Origin: an uncultured Bacteroides sp.
GTDB taxonomy: Bacteria; Bacteroidota; Bacteroidia; Bacteroidales; Bacteroidaceae
Assembly (NCBI GenBank): GCA_905198575.1
Contig: CAJKDC010000041.1
Span: forward strand, 1 to 22,566
Reading direction: 5' to 3'
DNA length: 22,566 nt
The stretch's first letter is position 1. The number at the start of each line of letters is the position of its first letter. The notes under the pieces were generated by a model. The model worked only from the letters and a program-made list of their open reading frames with translations, searched no databases and had not been told where the DNA came from. The translations under genes and the position numbers were made by a program. Of this stretch, positions 7,619 to 15,309 are shown piece after piece.

Positions 7619-10201
7619 ATGCAAGAACAAGACAGAATTATAAAAATCAATATCGGTGAGGAGATGAAGTCGTCGTATATTGACTACTCAATGTCTGTTA
7701 TCGTGGCCCGTGCGCTCCCGGATGTGAGAGACGGATTCAAACCGGTACACAGACGTATCCTTTACGGTATGATGGAGCTGGGCAATACTGCCGACAAACC
7801 TTATAAAAAATCAGCTAGAATTGTAGGTGAAGTATTAGGTAAATATCACCCTCACGGTGACTCGTCTGTATACGGAGCACTGGTCCGTATGGCTCAGGAC
7901 TGGGCTATGCGCTATCCGCTGGTAGACGGACAAGGTAACTTTGGTTCGGTTGACGGTGACAGTCCGGCTGCAATGCGTTATACAGAAGCCCGCTTGAAAA
8001 AGATTGGTGAAGATATGATGCAGGACCTTTACAAGGAAACTGTCGACTTCCAGAACAACTTCGACGACACGCTGCAGGAACCTACCGTAATGCCTACACG
8101 AATACCGAACCTGCTGGTGAACGGTGCATCGGGTATTGCCGTTGGTATGGCTACCAATATGCCTACGCATAACTTGTCCGAAGTAGTGGATGCATGTATC
8201 GCATATATCGACAACAATGACATCGACATCGAGGGACTGATGCAGTATGTAAAGGCTCCCGATTTCCCTACAGGCGGATATATATATGGTATAAACGGAG
8301 TTCGCGACGCTTACGAAACCGGACGCGGAAGGGTAGTAATGCGTGCCAAAGCCGAAATCGAATCGCATCCTACTCACGACAAGATTGTGGTGAACGAGAT
8401 TCCGTATAATGTCAATAAGAAAGAGCTTATCGAAAGCATCGCATCGCTGGTTAACGAGAAGAAGATTGACGGCATTTCGTACGTAAACGACGAATCGGAC
8501 CGCGAAGGTATGCGTATCGTGATTGACGTGAAACGTGATGCCAATGCCAGTGTCGTGCTGAACAAGCTGTTCAAGATGACGGCATTGCAGACTTCTTTCG
8601 GTGTGAACAACATCGCGCTGGTTCACGGTCGCCCCAGACTGCTGAATCTGAAGGACTTAATCAGTCTGTTCGTTGAGCACCGTCACGAAGTGGTTATCCG
8701 CAGAACGAAGTTCGATTTGCGCAAGGCAAAAGAACGCGCACATATCCTGGAGGGACTTATCATCGCTTCAGACAATATCGACGAAGTTATCCGTATCATC
8801 CGTGCTGCCAAGACTCCGAACGAGGCGGTAAACAACTTGATGGCTCGCTTCGAACTGACTGAAATTCAGGCAAGAGCTATCGTTGAAATGCGTCTGAGAC
8901 AGCTTACCGGACTGATGCAGGACCAGCTGCACGACGAATATCAGGAACTGATGAAGCAGATTGCTTACTTCGAGGAAATTCTGGTGAACGACGAGCTTTG
9001 CAAGAAAGTTATCAAGGATGAATTGCTCGAGGTGAAAGAGAAGTACGGTGACAAGCGCCGTTCTGAAATCGTATATGCTTCGGAAGACTTCAATCCGGAA
9101 GACTTCTATGCTGACGATGAGATGGTTATCACCATTTCACATCTGGGCTACATCAAACGTACGCCGCTGGCCGATTTCCGCGCACAGAACCGTGGTGGAG
9201 TAGGCTCGAAGGGTAGTGAAACACGCGATGAGGACTTCATCGAGCACATCTATCCGGCTACAATGCACAACACCATGCTGTTCTTTACCCAGAAAGGTAA
9301 GTGCTACTGGCTGAAGGTGTACGAAATTCCGGAAGGTAACAAGACATCAAAGGGACGTGCCATCCAGAACCTGCTCAACATCGAGTCGGACGATTCTGTA
9401 ACTGCATACCTGCGTGTGAAGAACCTGAACGACCAGGAATTCATCAACAGCCACTACGTATTGTTCTGCACCAAGAACGGTGTTATCAAGAAGACTGTAT
9501 TGGAACAGTATTCTCGTCCGCGCCAGAACGGTGTGAATGCAATTACCATCCGCGAAGACGACAAAGTAATCGAAGTACGTATGACCAATGGTAACAACGA
9601 AATCGTGATTGCTAACCGTAACGGTCGTGCCATCCGCTTCCACGAAAGCGCAGTGCGCGTAATGGGACGTACGGCAACCGGTGTACGTGGTATCACGCTG
9701 GACGAAGATGGCAGCGACGAGGTAATCGGTATGATTTGCATCAAGGATCCGCAGAAAGAAACCATCATGGTTGTTTCTGAAAACGGATATGGCAAGCGTT
9801 CCGACATCGAAGACTACCGTTGTACAAACCGTGGTGGTAAGGGTGTCAAAACGCTGAATATCACTGAAAAGACAGGTAAGCTGGTTGCTATCAAGTCTGT
9901 TACCGACGAGAACGACCTGATGATTATCAACAAATCAGGTATCACCATCCGTCTTAAGATGGTTGACGTTCGCGTGATGGGCCGTGCTACTCAGGGTGTA
10001 CGTCTGATTGACCTTGAGAAACGCAACGACCAGATTGGTTCAGTCTGCAAGGTAAATTCAGACCCTGAATCTACCGATTCGGATGTGGATACAGAAGGCG
10101 TCATTCCTCCCGGACCGGGCCTGCCGGCAGACGAAGAGCTGACTGATGCAGACAACGGTGGAGAAGAGGCCGAAACCGTAGAACAGCCTGAAAACGAATA
10201 A
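7619..10201 (+). CDS. gyrA: DNA gyrase subunit A
   Basis: Breakage-reunion subunit of the type IIA topoisomerase that introduces negative supercoils, working with GyrB (not in this window); 860 residues. The N-terminal winged-helix core has the signature ALPDVRDGFKPVHRRILYGM and the catalytic tyrosine Tyr121 in AAMRYTEAR. The quinolone-resistance region reads HPHGDSSVYG, with serine at 82 (E. coli Ser83) and glycine at 86 (E. coli Asp87). The GyrA-box motif in the C-terminal DNA-wrapping domain is recognisable as QNRGGVGSKG from residue 523, which favours gyrase over ParC. The last 45 or so residues are acidic and Pro/Gly-containing, a common extension in gyrases. The gene diverges from clpC. 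No terminator is visible in the 48 nt before the next gene, so cotranscription is possible. Confidence 0.97.
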   Translation: MQEQDRIIKINIGEEMKSSYIDYSMSVIVARALPDVRDGFKPVHRRILYGMMELGNTADKPYKKSARIVGEVLGKYHPHGDSSVYGALVRMAQDWAMRYPLVDGQGNFGSVDGDSPAAMRYTEARLKKIGEDMMQDLYKETVDFQNNFDDTLQEPTVMPTRIPNLLVNGASGIAVGMATNMPTHNLSEVVDACIAYIDNNDIDIEGLMQYVKAPDFPTGGYIYGINGVRDAYETGRGRVVMRAKAEIESHPTHDKIVVNEIPYNVNKKELIESIASLVNEKKIDGISYVNDESDREGMRIVIDVKRDANASVVLNKLFKMTALQTSFGVNNIALVHGRPRLLNLKDLISLFVEHRHEVVIRRTKFDLRKAKERAHILEGLIIASDNIDEVIRIIRAAKTPNEAVNNLMARFELTEIQARAIVEMRLRQLTGLMQDQLHDEYQELMKQIAYFEEILVNDELCKKVIKDELLEVKEKYGDKRRSEIVYASEDFNPEDFYADDEMVITISHLGYIKRTPLADFRAQNRGGVGSKGSETRDEDFIEHIYPATMHNTMLFFTQKGKCYWLKVYEIPEGNKTSKGRAIQNLLNIESDDSVTAYLRVKNLNDQEFINSHYVLFCTKNGVIKKTVLEQYSRPRQNGVNAITIREDDKVIEVRMTNGNNEIVIANRNGRAIRFHESAVRVMGRTATGVRGITLDEDGSDEVIGMICIKDPQKETIMVVSENGYGKRSDIEDYRCTNRGGKGVKTLNITEKTGKLVAIKSVTDENDLMIINKSGITIRLKMVDVRVMGRATQGVRLIDLEKRNDQIGSVCKVNSDPESTDSDVDTEGVIPPGPGLPADEELTDADNGGEEAETVEQPENE

Positions 10202-10249
10202 AATAGAGTTATAAATAATATAATTTGTATTACTTAAAATTACACAGTT

Positions 10250-11473
10250 ATGAGAAAAGTTTTATTTACAGTGGCTTTACTGCTTTCTGCTTGCTACGTA
10301 TCAGCTCAGGTAAGTGTAGTAAAAGAAGCCAAATCACAGAAAAGCGACCCGGCGAAGGCAGCAGCTACTCTAGAACCTGCTTTGACTAACGCTGAAACAG
10401 CAAACGATCCAAACACTTGGATGTTGGCAGGTGACCTCCAGAAGGCTATGTACGATGAAGAAAATATGAAGCTTTATTTGCCGGGTGGTGGTGCTACTGC
10501 TGATACTGCTAAATTGTACAACAGCTTGGCTAAGCTTTACGAATATTATCTGAAAGCTGACGAACTGGAACAGGCTAAAGTAAAAAGCGGTGAGCTGAAA
10601 AAGCCAAAACTGAGAAAGAAAATGGTTAATACATTGGTAACACTGCGTCCTCAGTTGACTAACGGTGGTTCTGATGCCTTCAATGCAGGTAACTATGCTA
10701 ATGCATTGAAATACTTCGGTTTGTATGTTGACGTTGCTAACAACCCAATCTTCGAAGGAGAAGAAGCTGTTAAGAACGACACACTGACTCCGCTGATTGC
10801 TTGCTACGCTGCTTTGGCTGCTAACTCTTTGGAAGACAAAGATGCTGTGATGAAATATGCTACAATCGGTAAAACTCACAAGGAAGAAGGTTACAGAGCC
10901 TTGATGTGTATTGCAGAAGTTGCTGGTAAAGGCGAAAACGCTGACTCAACTCAGTGGTTGGCTGCTATCCAGGAAGGTTGCGAAAGATTCCCTTCACAGG
11001 ATTATTTCGTAGGTAACCTGATGGATTATTACATTCAGAAAGGTAGAGTAGCAGAAGCTTTGTCTACAATCGACGGTCTGTTGGCTAAAAACGAAACTGA
11101 ATATTACTTGTATGTAAAAGGTGTACTGCAGTACGAAAACAAAGATTACGAAAACGCTATCACTACTTTGGAAAAAGTAGTTGCTAAAGGTGGTGATCTG
11201 ACTGCAGAAGCTTACGCTAAAATGGGTGACTGCTACTTCTTCCCAGCTCAGGAATTGGTAGAACAGAACGCTACATTGGCTATGGAAGATCCTAAGTATG
11301 CAGAAAACGAAAACAAAATCAAAGATTTGTATACTAAAGCTGAACCTTACTACAAGAAAGCTAAAGAAGTAGCTCCAGACAAAAAGACTTTGTGGGGTAA
11401 CTTCCTGTTGAATATCTACTGGAAGCTGAATAAAGCTGACTATGATAATTTGACTAAAGAATTGGGTATGTAA
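10250..11473 (+). CDS. Secreted tetratricopeptide-repeat protein
   Basis: A 407-residue exported protein with TPR-like helical repeats, recognised by repeat character rather than a named family. The signal sequence (MRKVLFTVALLLSA) can be read two ways: signal peptidase I cleavage at VSA-Q, common in this phylum, or a lipobox LSAC with Cys15 as lipidated residue. The clearest repeats are near 265-330 (YLYVKGVLQYENKDYENAI, then AEAYAKMGDCYFF). Function is not evident; a scaffold or envelope role is inference. Codon use differs strongly from neighbouring gyrA: alanine is mostly GCT, leucine often TTG, and AAC, GAA and AAA dominate, the pattern of highly expressed Bacteroides genes. It lies 48 nt after gyrA and ends at a strong terminator. 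Confidence 0.85.
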   Translation: MRKVLFTVALLLSACYVSAQVSVVKEAKSQKSDPAKAAATLEPALTNAETANDPNTWMLAGDLQKAMYDEENMKLYLPGGGATADTAKLYNSLAKLYEYYLKADELEQAKVKSGELKKPKLRKKMVNTLVTLRPQLTNGGSDAFNAGNYANALKYFGLYVDVANNPIFEGEEAVKNDTLTPLIACYAALAANSLEDKDAVMKYATIGKTHKEEGYRALMCIAEVAGKGENADSTQWLAAIQEGCERFPSQDYFVGNLMDYYIQKGRVAEALSTIDGLLAKNETEYYLYVKGVLQYENKDYENAITTLEKVVAKGGDLTAEAYAKMGDCYFFPAQELVEQNATLAMEDPKYAENENKIKDLYTKAEPYYKKAKEVAPDKKTLWGNFLLNIYWKLNKADYDNLTKELGM

Positions 11474-11490
11474 TTCAATACTCAAATAAA

Positions 11491-11526
11491 AAAATCCGCA
11501 GGGTTTTATGCCTTGCGGATTTTTTT
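11491..11526 (+). terminator. Intrinsic terminator of the TPR gene
   Basis: AATCCGCAGGG and CCCTTGCGGATT-type arms (11493-11503 / 11510-11522) form an 11-bp stem around a short T-rich loop, followed by a T-run (to 11526). The flanking A-run on the other side means it could work in both directions. Confidence 0.9.
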
Positions 11527-11969
11527 ATGCTTTTACACCAAAATATCATTCATGTTTTACTAAATCATTGAAGAGAAAAATGTTGCTCATTGTTATGATG
11601 AAGGTTTGTTATTTCTATGGCGCAGATTTGTCATAGTAATGATGCATTAAAAAAGTACTGATACAAAGAAAGCAGGTCTTGAGAATAGTCGATAGCTTTT
11701 CCTTAAAAGATTTTTTAGTTTATCAAGACTTAGAGGGTAATCAATAAAATAAACTGGATAGCATTGAAAAGAAACAAAATTCATAAAAGCATGTGTGAGA
11801 AAAAGGAGAGATAATTCTCCAAAATCTAATTAAACATAATACTGATTATATGATTTATTTCCTTGCGTTATTTTAGGGTTATTTTTACGGGAATACAGAA
11901 AATCCAAAAATTGAAAACGCTATTTAAAATCTGGATTTAGCACTCGGTTTATTATAAGTATCTTATGTG
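11527..11969 (+). other. AT-rich stretch with no recognisable gene
   Basis: No frame here has a credible start, ribosome site and coding pattern, and I recognise no RNA family or mobile-element remnant. Visible items are a 7-bp hairpin (11615-11621 / 11630-11636, no T-run) and a single CIRCE-like half site (11937-11945). It may be the 5' region of something transcribed from the promoter at 11970-12001, or spacer. Confidence 0.5.
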
Positions 11970-12001
11970 TTTGCAAATAAATGCCGCTGCATATACATTT
12001 G
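11970..12001 (+). promoter_or_regulatory. Consensus-perfect Bacteroides promoter with no annotated gene downstream
   Basis: TTTG (11970-11973), exactly 20 nt, then TACATTTG (11994-12001). Both boxes and the spacing match the Bacteroides consensus exactly, as the tRNA promoter at 72-104 does. Transcription would start near 12005 and run toward the hairpin at 12163-12195. Confidence 0.7.
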
Positions 12002-12004
12002 CGC

Positions 12005-12198
12005 CTTTTTTAGCCACTTTCTGTCACCAAGGTAGGATTATATCAGGACTAAAGATAATACCTTATACGGAGCATATTTTATCTTAATGATGCCGTTTGT
12101 TCCTAGATTCAATGCTTGCAATCGGATATAATATATTTCATGTATTGTGCAAAAACAAAAAAGGGAATATCCGTTCTGTTTGCCGGTATATTCCCTTT
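12005..12198 (+). ncRNA. Candidate small RNA of about 190 nt
   Basis: Proposed from a consensus promoter just upstream and a hairpin at the 3' end, with no credible protein gene between. Near the 5' end, AAGGT and ACCTT arms (starting near 12030 and ending near 12065) pair with an inner ATTAT/ATAAT helix, separated by a three-base bulge. The 3' hairpin is shared with the convergent uspA terminator, and on this strand its tail (TTTCTATCC) is a weak terminator, so the end is uncertain. I do not recognise a known family. The only starting codons give a 14-codon frame without a ribosome site. Confidence 0.4.
12151..12198 (-). terminator. Intrinsic terminator of the DUF2007-USP gene
   Basis: GGGAATAT-A-CCG pairs with CGG-ATATTCCC on the minus strand (12195-12184 with 12173-12163), giving 11 bp with one bulged A and a 10-nt loop. 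A T6 run follows (12162-12157). It starts about 28 nt after the stop codon. Confidence 0.85.
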
Positions 12199-12225
12199 CT
12201 ATCCTATCTATGATTCTTGGACAGG

Positions 12226-13353
12226 TTATTTGATAATCAATATCGGTGTAGTTGCATGGAACAGCATACGTCTGGCAATGCTTGGATTAAACAGCCGGGC
12301 AAATACATTCCGCTTGTAATTGGTAATACACAATACATCAATATTTTCTTTCTTCATATACTCATCCAGCTGTGTCAGCAAATGATCTTCGGGCACCACT
12401 TCGTAAGAAATATCCAGCTGTGGATACTGTTTCTGGAAATATTCCTTGATGCCTGCCAGCTTGATTTCGCTCCAAGCTTTCTTTTCTTCGTGCGCACCCA
12501 GATGAATGAACGAAATGGCGAAATTATACGAGTTAAAGGTAGTAATCAGCGAATCGAAAGCTATCAGGTCGCGCTGGTCGAAGCTGGTTGCAAATGCCAC
12601 ACGCTTAATCTGTTTGAAGGATTTGAGCGGTGTATCTTCCGGAATGGCATATACAAACGAGCGACTGCGCTCGATAACCTCGGCTGTAACGCTTCCTATA
12701 AGGTCTAATTCCTTCTTTCCCTTGCCTCGGGTACCCATGACTATCAGGATGGGTTTATAGTCCTTAGAATAGCTTAAAATCTCTTCTTCGGGGATTCCGT
12801 CGCGCAGGATACAGCTGAATTTCACATCGGGCAACTCCCCTGCCGAAATTTTGCTCTTCAGCGTTTCTACAAACTTATTCAGCTCCTCGTTCACCGATTC
12901 AATCATGCTCTTGATGTTGACATGCTGCTCCATGGGGACGTCCACTCCCACTCCGTCGTACTGGATGGCAGGTACGTAAATGGGACTGAAATAAGTGTGA
13001 AGCAGTACGACGTCGGTCTTCATCTGTGCGGCAAAGTCGAAACCAAACTCGCAGGCTTTCATCGAATATTCAGAGAAGTCAATGGGAATGAGCACTTTAT
13101 GCATTTTTTTTACTTCTTCTTCATCCTCCTGGTCTTCTACTACTTCTTCCAGCCACTTGGAGTTTTCCACAATTTTAAGGGCATGAGGCAAGTCGCTTTC
13201 CTTGATGCGCACACGTACTCCAGCCGAAATGACGGGCTGTATAAGGTTCACATTATGAATATAGGCCTCTATCCCTTCGCTTTCCAGTATACCTTTCAGA
13301 ATTTCAGCCTTCGAATAGGTTAAAATAACCAGTGTAACAAGTTTTTCTTCCAT
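12226..13353 (-). CDS. DUF2007 domain fused to a tandem universal stress protein (UspA family)
   Basis: A 375-residue cytosolic stress protein with three parts. Residues 1-65 resemble the DUF2007 putative signal-transducing family (LVILTYSKAEILKGILESEG). An acidic linker (67-83) follows. Two Usp domains fill the rest: the first, from about 84, starts MHKVLIPIDFSEYS and keeps the nucleotide motif G-X2-G-X9-GS (Gly207, Gly210, Gly220, Ser221); the second (about 250-375) lacks it, so probably only one site binds ATP. Tandem Usp proteins are common; the N-terminal DUF2007 is less so. Met84 (13104) is a natural Usp start and directly follows an A-run, so a second shorter product is possible. A terminator lies in the 75-nt gap upstream, and I find no convincing promoter there. 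Confidence 0.85.
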   Translation of the reverse strand: MEEKLVTLVILTYSKAEILKGILESEGIEAYIHNVNLIQPVISAGVRVRIKESDLPHALKIVENSKWLEEVVEDQEDEEEVKKMHKVLIPIDFSEYSMKACEFGFDFAAQMKTDVVLLHTYFSPIYVPAIQYDGVGVDVPMEQHVNIKSMIESVNEELNKFVETLKSKISAGELPDVKFSCILRDGIPEEEILSYSKDYKPILIVMGTRGKGKKELDLIGSVTAEVIERSRSFVYAIPEDTPLKSFKQIKRVAFATSFDQRDLIAFDSLITTFNSYNFAISFIHLGAHEEKKAWSEIKLAGIKEYFQKQYPQLDISYEVVPEDHLLTQLDEYMKKENIDVLCITNYKRNVFARLFNPSIARRMLFHATTPILIIK

Positions 13354-13383
13354 AATGATCGGTTTTTAGTGTGATATATATAC

Positions 13384-13419
13384 AAAAAATCCCAGTCAGC
13401 TACCTTGCTAACCGGGATT
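13384..13419 (-). terminator. Intrinsic terminator of the small HTH gene
   Basis: AATCCCGGTTAGC and GCTGACTGGGATT (minus strand, 13419-13407 and 13400-13388) form a 13-bp stem with two G-U pairs around a 6-nt loop, followed by a T6 run at 13389-13384. It begins 10 nt after the stop codon. Confidence 0.9.
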
Positions 13420-13428
13420 CCTGTTAAC

Positions 13429-13701
13429 TTATTCTCCTGCAACAGCTTTACTGTCGTTTTCTTTTAGAATTTCGAGTGCCTTGTCCAATACTGTTGTATC
13501 ATCCAACATAACCAGACCGCCATCAGGACCCGGTTCGAGGTGAATACCTACGCTTTTACCGTCTTTAAAGTTTTGTCCACCAAAGAAATTACGTACGGTT
13601 TCCACACTCATATCTAGTTCATCTGCTATTCTGTGCATACTTCCACTGGGCAGTGCGTCTTTTATCTTGCGGAGTTCATTAAATGTGATTGTTCTGTTCA
13701 T
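13429..13701 (-). CDS. Small helix-turn-helix DNA-binding protein
   Basis: A 90-residue protein. Residues 21-40 (SMHRIADELDMSVETVRNFF) read as a helix-turn-helix: HRIADELDM as first helix and turn, SVETVRNFF as recognition helix. The C-terminal half (about 48-80) has a glycine-rich segment, GPDGGLVMLDD, then a helix, DKALEILKEN. It is probably a transcription regulator or nucleoid-associated protein; targets are unknown. It has its own -7 box upstream and a strong terminator after it, so it is a single-gene unit between the bat operon and the DUF2007-USP gene. Function beyond DNA binding is not evident. Confidence 0.8.
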   Translation of the reverse strand: MNRTITFNELRKIKDALPSGSMHRIADELDMSVETVRNFFGGQNFKDGKSVGIHLEPGPDGGLVMLDDTTVLDKALEILKENDSKAVAGE

Positions 13702-13726
13702 AGTGTTTTAAATTTTAAAGGTTGTA

Positions 13727-13734
13727 CAAATTTA
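13727..13734 (-). promoter_or_regulatory. -7 element of the small HTH gene
   Basis: The minus strand reads TAAATTTG, an exact TAnnTTTG match, about 26 nt before the start codon. The -33 box is not clear (TTTA at a 22-nt spacing). Confidence 0.5.
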
Positions 13735-13815
13735 TTATTGCTCTCAAATCACGATATAAACTTACAAAAAAAAATATACGGACACAACTTATTGGCCATT
13801 TTTTTTCAATGGCTC

Positions 13816-14523
13816 TCAAAAATAAAGATATTCGGCTACTAAAAATCCGCCTATCAGAATCACAAAGAATGTGGCCAGGAAGGTTGTCAGCAACATGTCT
13901 ACATCCGATATTACATAGCCGGTGCTGGTGTATTGACTGGATATGTACTGGGGTTTCTTGAATACTTTTTTCTGAAGCAGGTAGTAGCCGGCATAAATCA
14001 ATACGGCGAAAAACATGCCTTCCAGGGCCCCGAAAAGAATATCGCCCGGATAGTGTACACCCAGATAAATGCGTGAATAGGAATTGAGAAATGCCCAAAA
14101 GAAAAGCATCAGCGACAGCCGCCAGTTGCGTATAAGAAGCGAAACAAAAGCTGCAATGGCGAAAGTGTTGGCCGCATGACTGGATACAAAGCCGTAACGC
14201 CCTCCACGATAGCCGTTTACAATCTCTACCAGATACATAAGCTGGGGATCTTGTGCCGGTCTGAAGCGCATGAAATAGGGCTTGCAGAAGGAGGAAGCAA
14301 ACTGGTCGGCAGCGGTAATGACAAGTCCTACCATCAGCACCAGCGTGATAGCCTCCCACGGCTTGTTGTTTTTAAAAAGGACATACAGCAGCATGGCAGC
14401 TACGGGAATCCATATCACCGTACTGGTACAGACCCACATGAATCCGTCCCAGAATAGTGTATGACCGTCATTCAATCGTAATAACAGGTCCTGATCTGCT
14501 GATATAAGTTGCTGTATGTCCAT
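13816..14523 (-). CDS. PAP2-family membrane phosphatase
   Basis: A 235-residue integral membrane phosphatase of the PAP2/PgpB type, which removes phosphate from lipid phosphates such as phosphatidic acid, phosphatidylglycerophosphate or undecaprenyl pyrophosphate; the substrate cannot be told from sequence. All three motifs are present: K-X6-RP (Lys81 to Pro89, KPYFMRFRP), SSH (114-116) for PSGH, and SR-X5-H-X3-D (Ser150, Arg151, His157, Asp161). His116 and His157 are the expected catalytic residues. Hydrophobic helices lie near 36-52, 57-75, 118-132, 136-148, 161-185 and 210-232. It starts 19 nt after batE, so it is likely the last gene of the bat operon. A weak hairpin at 13795-13813 follows the stop, but no classical terminator. 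Confidence 0.92.
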   Translation of the reverse strand: MDIQQLISADQDLLLRLNDGHTLFWDGFMWVCTSTVIWIPVAAMLLYVLFKNNKPWEAITLVLMVGLVITAADQFASSFCKPYFMRFRPAQDPQLMYLVEIVNGYRGGRYGFVSSHAANTFAIAAFVSLLIRNWRLSLMLFFWAFLNSYSRIYLGVHYPGDILFGALEGMFFAVLIYAGYYLLQKKVFKKPQYISSQYTSTGYVISDVDMLLTTFLATFFVILIGGFLVAEYLYF

Positions 14524-14542
14524 CCGTTTCTATTTCTGTTTA

Positions 14543-15292
14543 TTAGATATTTTCAATTGCGTCGGTCGAAATCCATCCTTTGTTTCCATCTTCCAGACGG
14601 ATTTCCTTCCATTCTTTCATACTGTCGTCTTCTACAAATACTTTGGTGCCTTCGTGCAGCACGAACAGGTCTGTCCCGCTTTCACTTGGCGTACTCTTGA
14701 CAGTTACCGAAGGGGCCATCACGATAGCGCCATTACGGTTGATGAGCTTCTCGCGCTGTGTAGATGCAAAGCTGTTGACAATCAGTGTAACCAACAGCAA
14801 TACGACTGCTGCAATGAAGCCAATTTTACGCACCAGCATCTGCTTGCCCAGGAAATAGAGTCCGAGGCAAATCAAAAGAAGGACAAAAGAAGAAATAGCT
14901 ACCGAGCTCCACTGTTTTTCGCTCATTGTTTCGGCAACCGAACGGTACCAGGTCACGAAAAAGACTTCGCTGGCCGGTGTAATCTGGTCGACCGATTTAC
15001 TGCGGGCTACTTCGAGATTGTAGCGGGTGTCTGCGTCACCCGGGTTGAGAAGCAATGCGCGTTCGTAGTTCAGTACGGCCTTTGCGGTATTCTTGTCCTT
15101 GAAATATGCATTTCCCAAATTGTAATACACATCGGCCGATTCTCCCTGTTCCGAAAGAAGTGCTTCATAAAGCTGGATGGCTTCCGGAAATTTATTCTGT
15201 TCGTAAGCCTGGTCCGCTTCTTCTTTGGTTACGGCTCCGACTGTCTGAACCAGCATAGCAAAAACACATAGCAGGAAATATATTTTTTTCAT
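14543..15292 (-). CDS. batE: BatE: TPR and SH3-domain inner-membrane protein of the Bat operon
   Basis: A 249-residue inner-membrane protein. A signal sequence (1-20) is followed by TPR repeats (about 23-98: YEQNKFPEAIQLYEALL; YYNLGNAYFKDKNTAKAVL), two transmembrane helices (about 131-148 and 157-175), and a C-terminal bacterial SH3-like domain (about 185-249, ending NKGWISTDAIENI). It presumably presents TPR and SH3 domains on the outer side of the inner membrane. It lies 17 nt after batD. The name rests on position and domain order in the Bacteroides aerotolerance operon; how these proteins work together is not established. Confidence 0.9.
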   Translation of the reverse strand: MKKIYFLLCVFAMLVQTVGAVTKEEADQAYEQNKFPEAIQLYEALLSEQGESADVYYNLGNAYFKDKNTAKAVLNYERALLLNPGDADTRYNLEVARSKSVDQITPASEVFFVTWYRSVAETMSEKQWSSVAISSFVLLLICLGLYFLGKQMLVRKIGFIAAVVLLLVTLIVNSFASTQREKLINRNGAIVMAPSVTVKSTPSESGTDLFVLHEGTKVFVEDDSMKEWKEIRLEDGNKGWISTDAIENI

Positions 15293-15309
15293 ATTATGCG
15301 CTCCTATTT

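Noticed and set aside
10202..10249. Promoter for the TPR gene in the gyrA-TPR gap
   Set aside because: The best match (TATAATTTG) has the wrong spacing for TAnnTTTG and no -33 box, so I could not support it even though the gene probably needs one.
11937..11945. Perfect half of a CIRCE heat-shock operator (TTAGCACTC)
   Set aside because: The opposite arm GAGTGCTAA is absent at the 9-nt spacing, and the clpC and htpG upstream regions have none, so it is probably chance.
12116..12319. 67-codon plus-strand frame across the uspA-side terminator
   Set aside because: Starts with TTG, runs through the hairpin and into the antisense of the Usp gene, without a ribosome site.
13795..13813. Hairpin after the PAP2 stop codon as a terminator
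   Set aside because: Stem is only 6 bp with a T-rich loop and has no T-run directly after it on the minus strand.
13715..14359. 214-codon minus-strand frame overlapping the PAP2 gene
   Set aside because: Out-of-frame shadow; the PAP2 frame has all three catalytic motifs.
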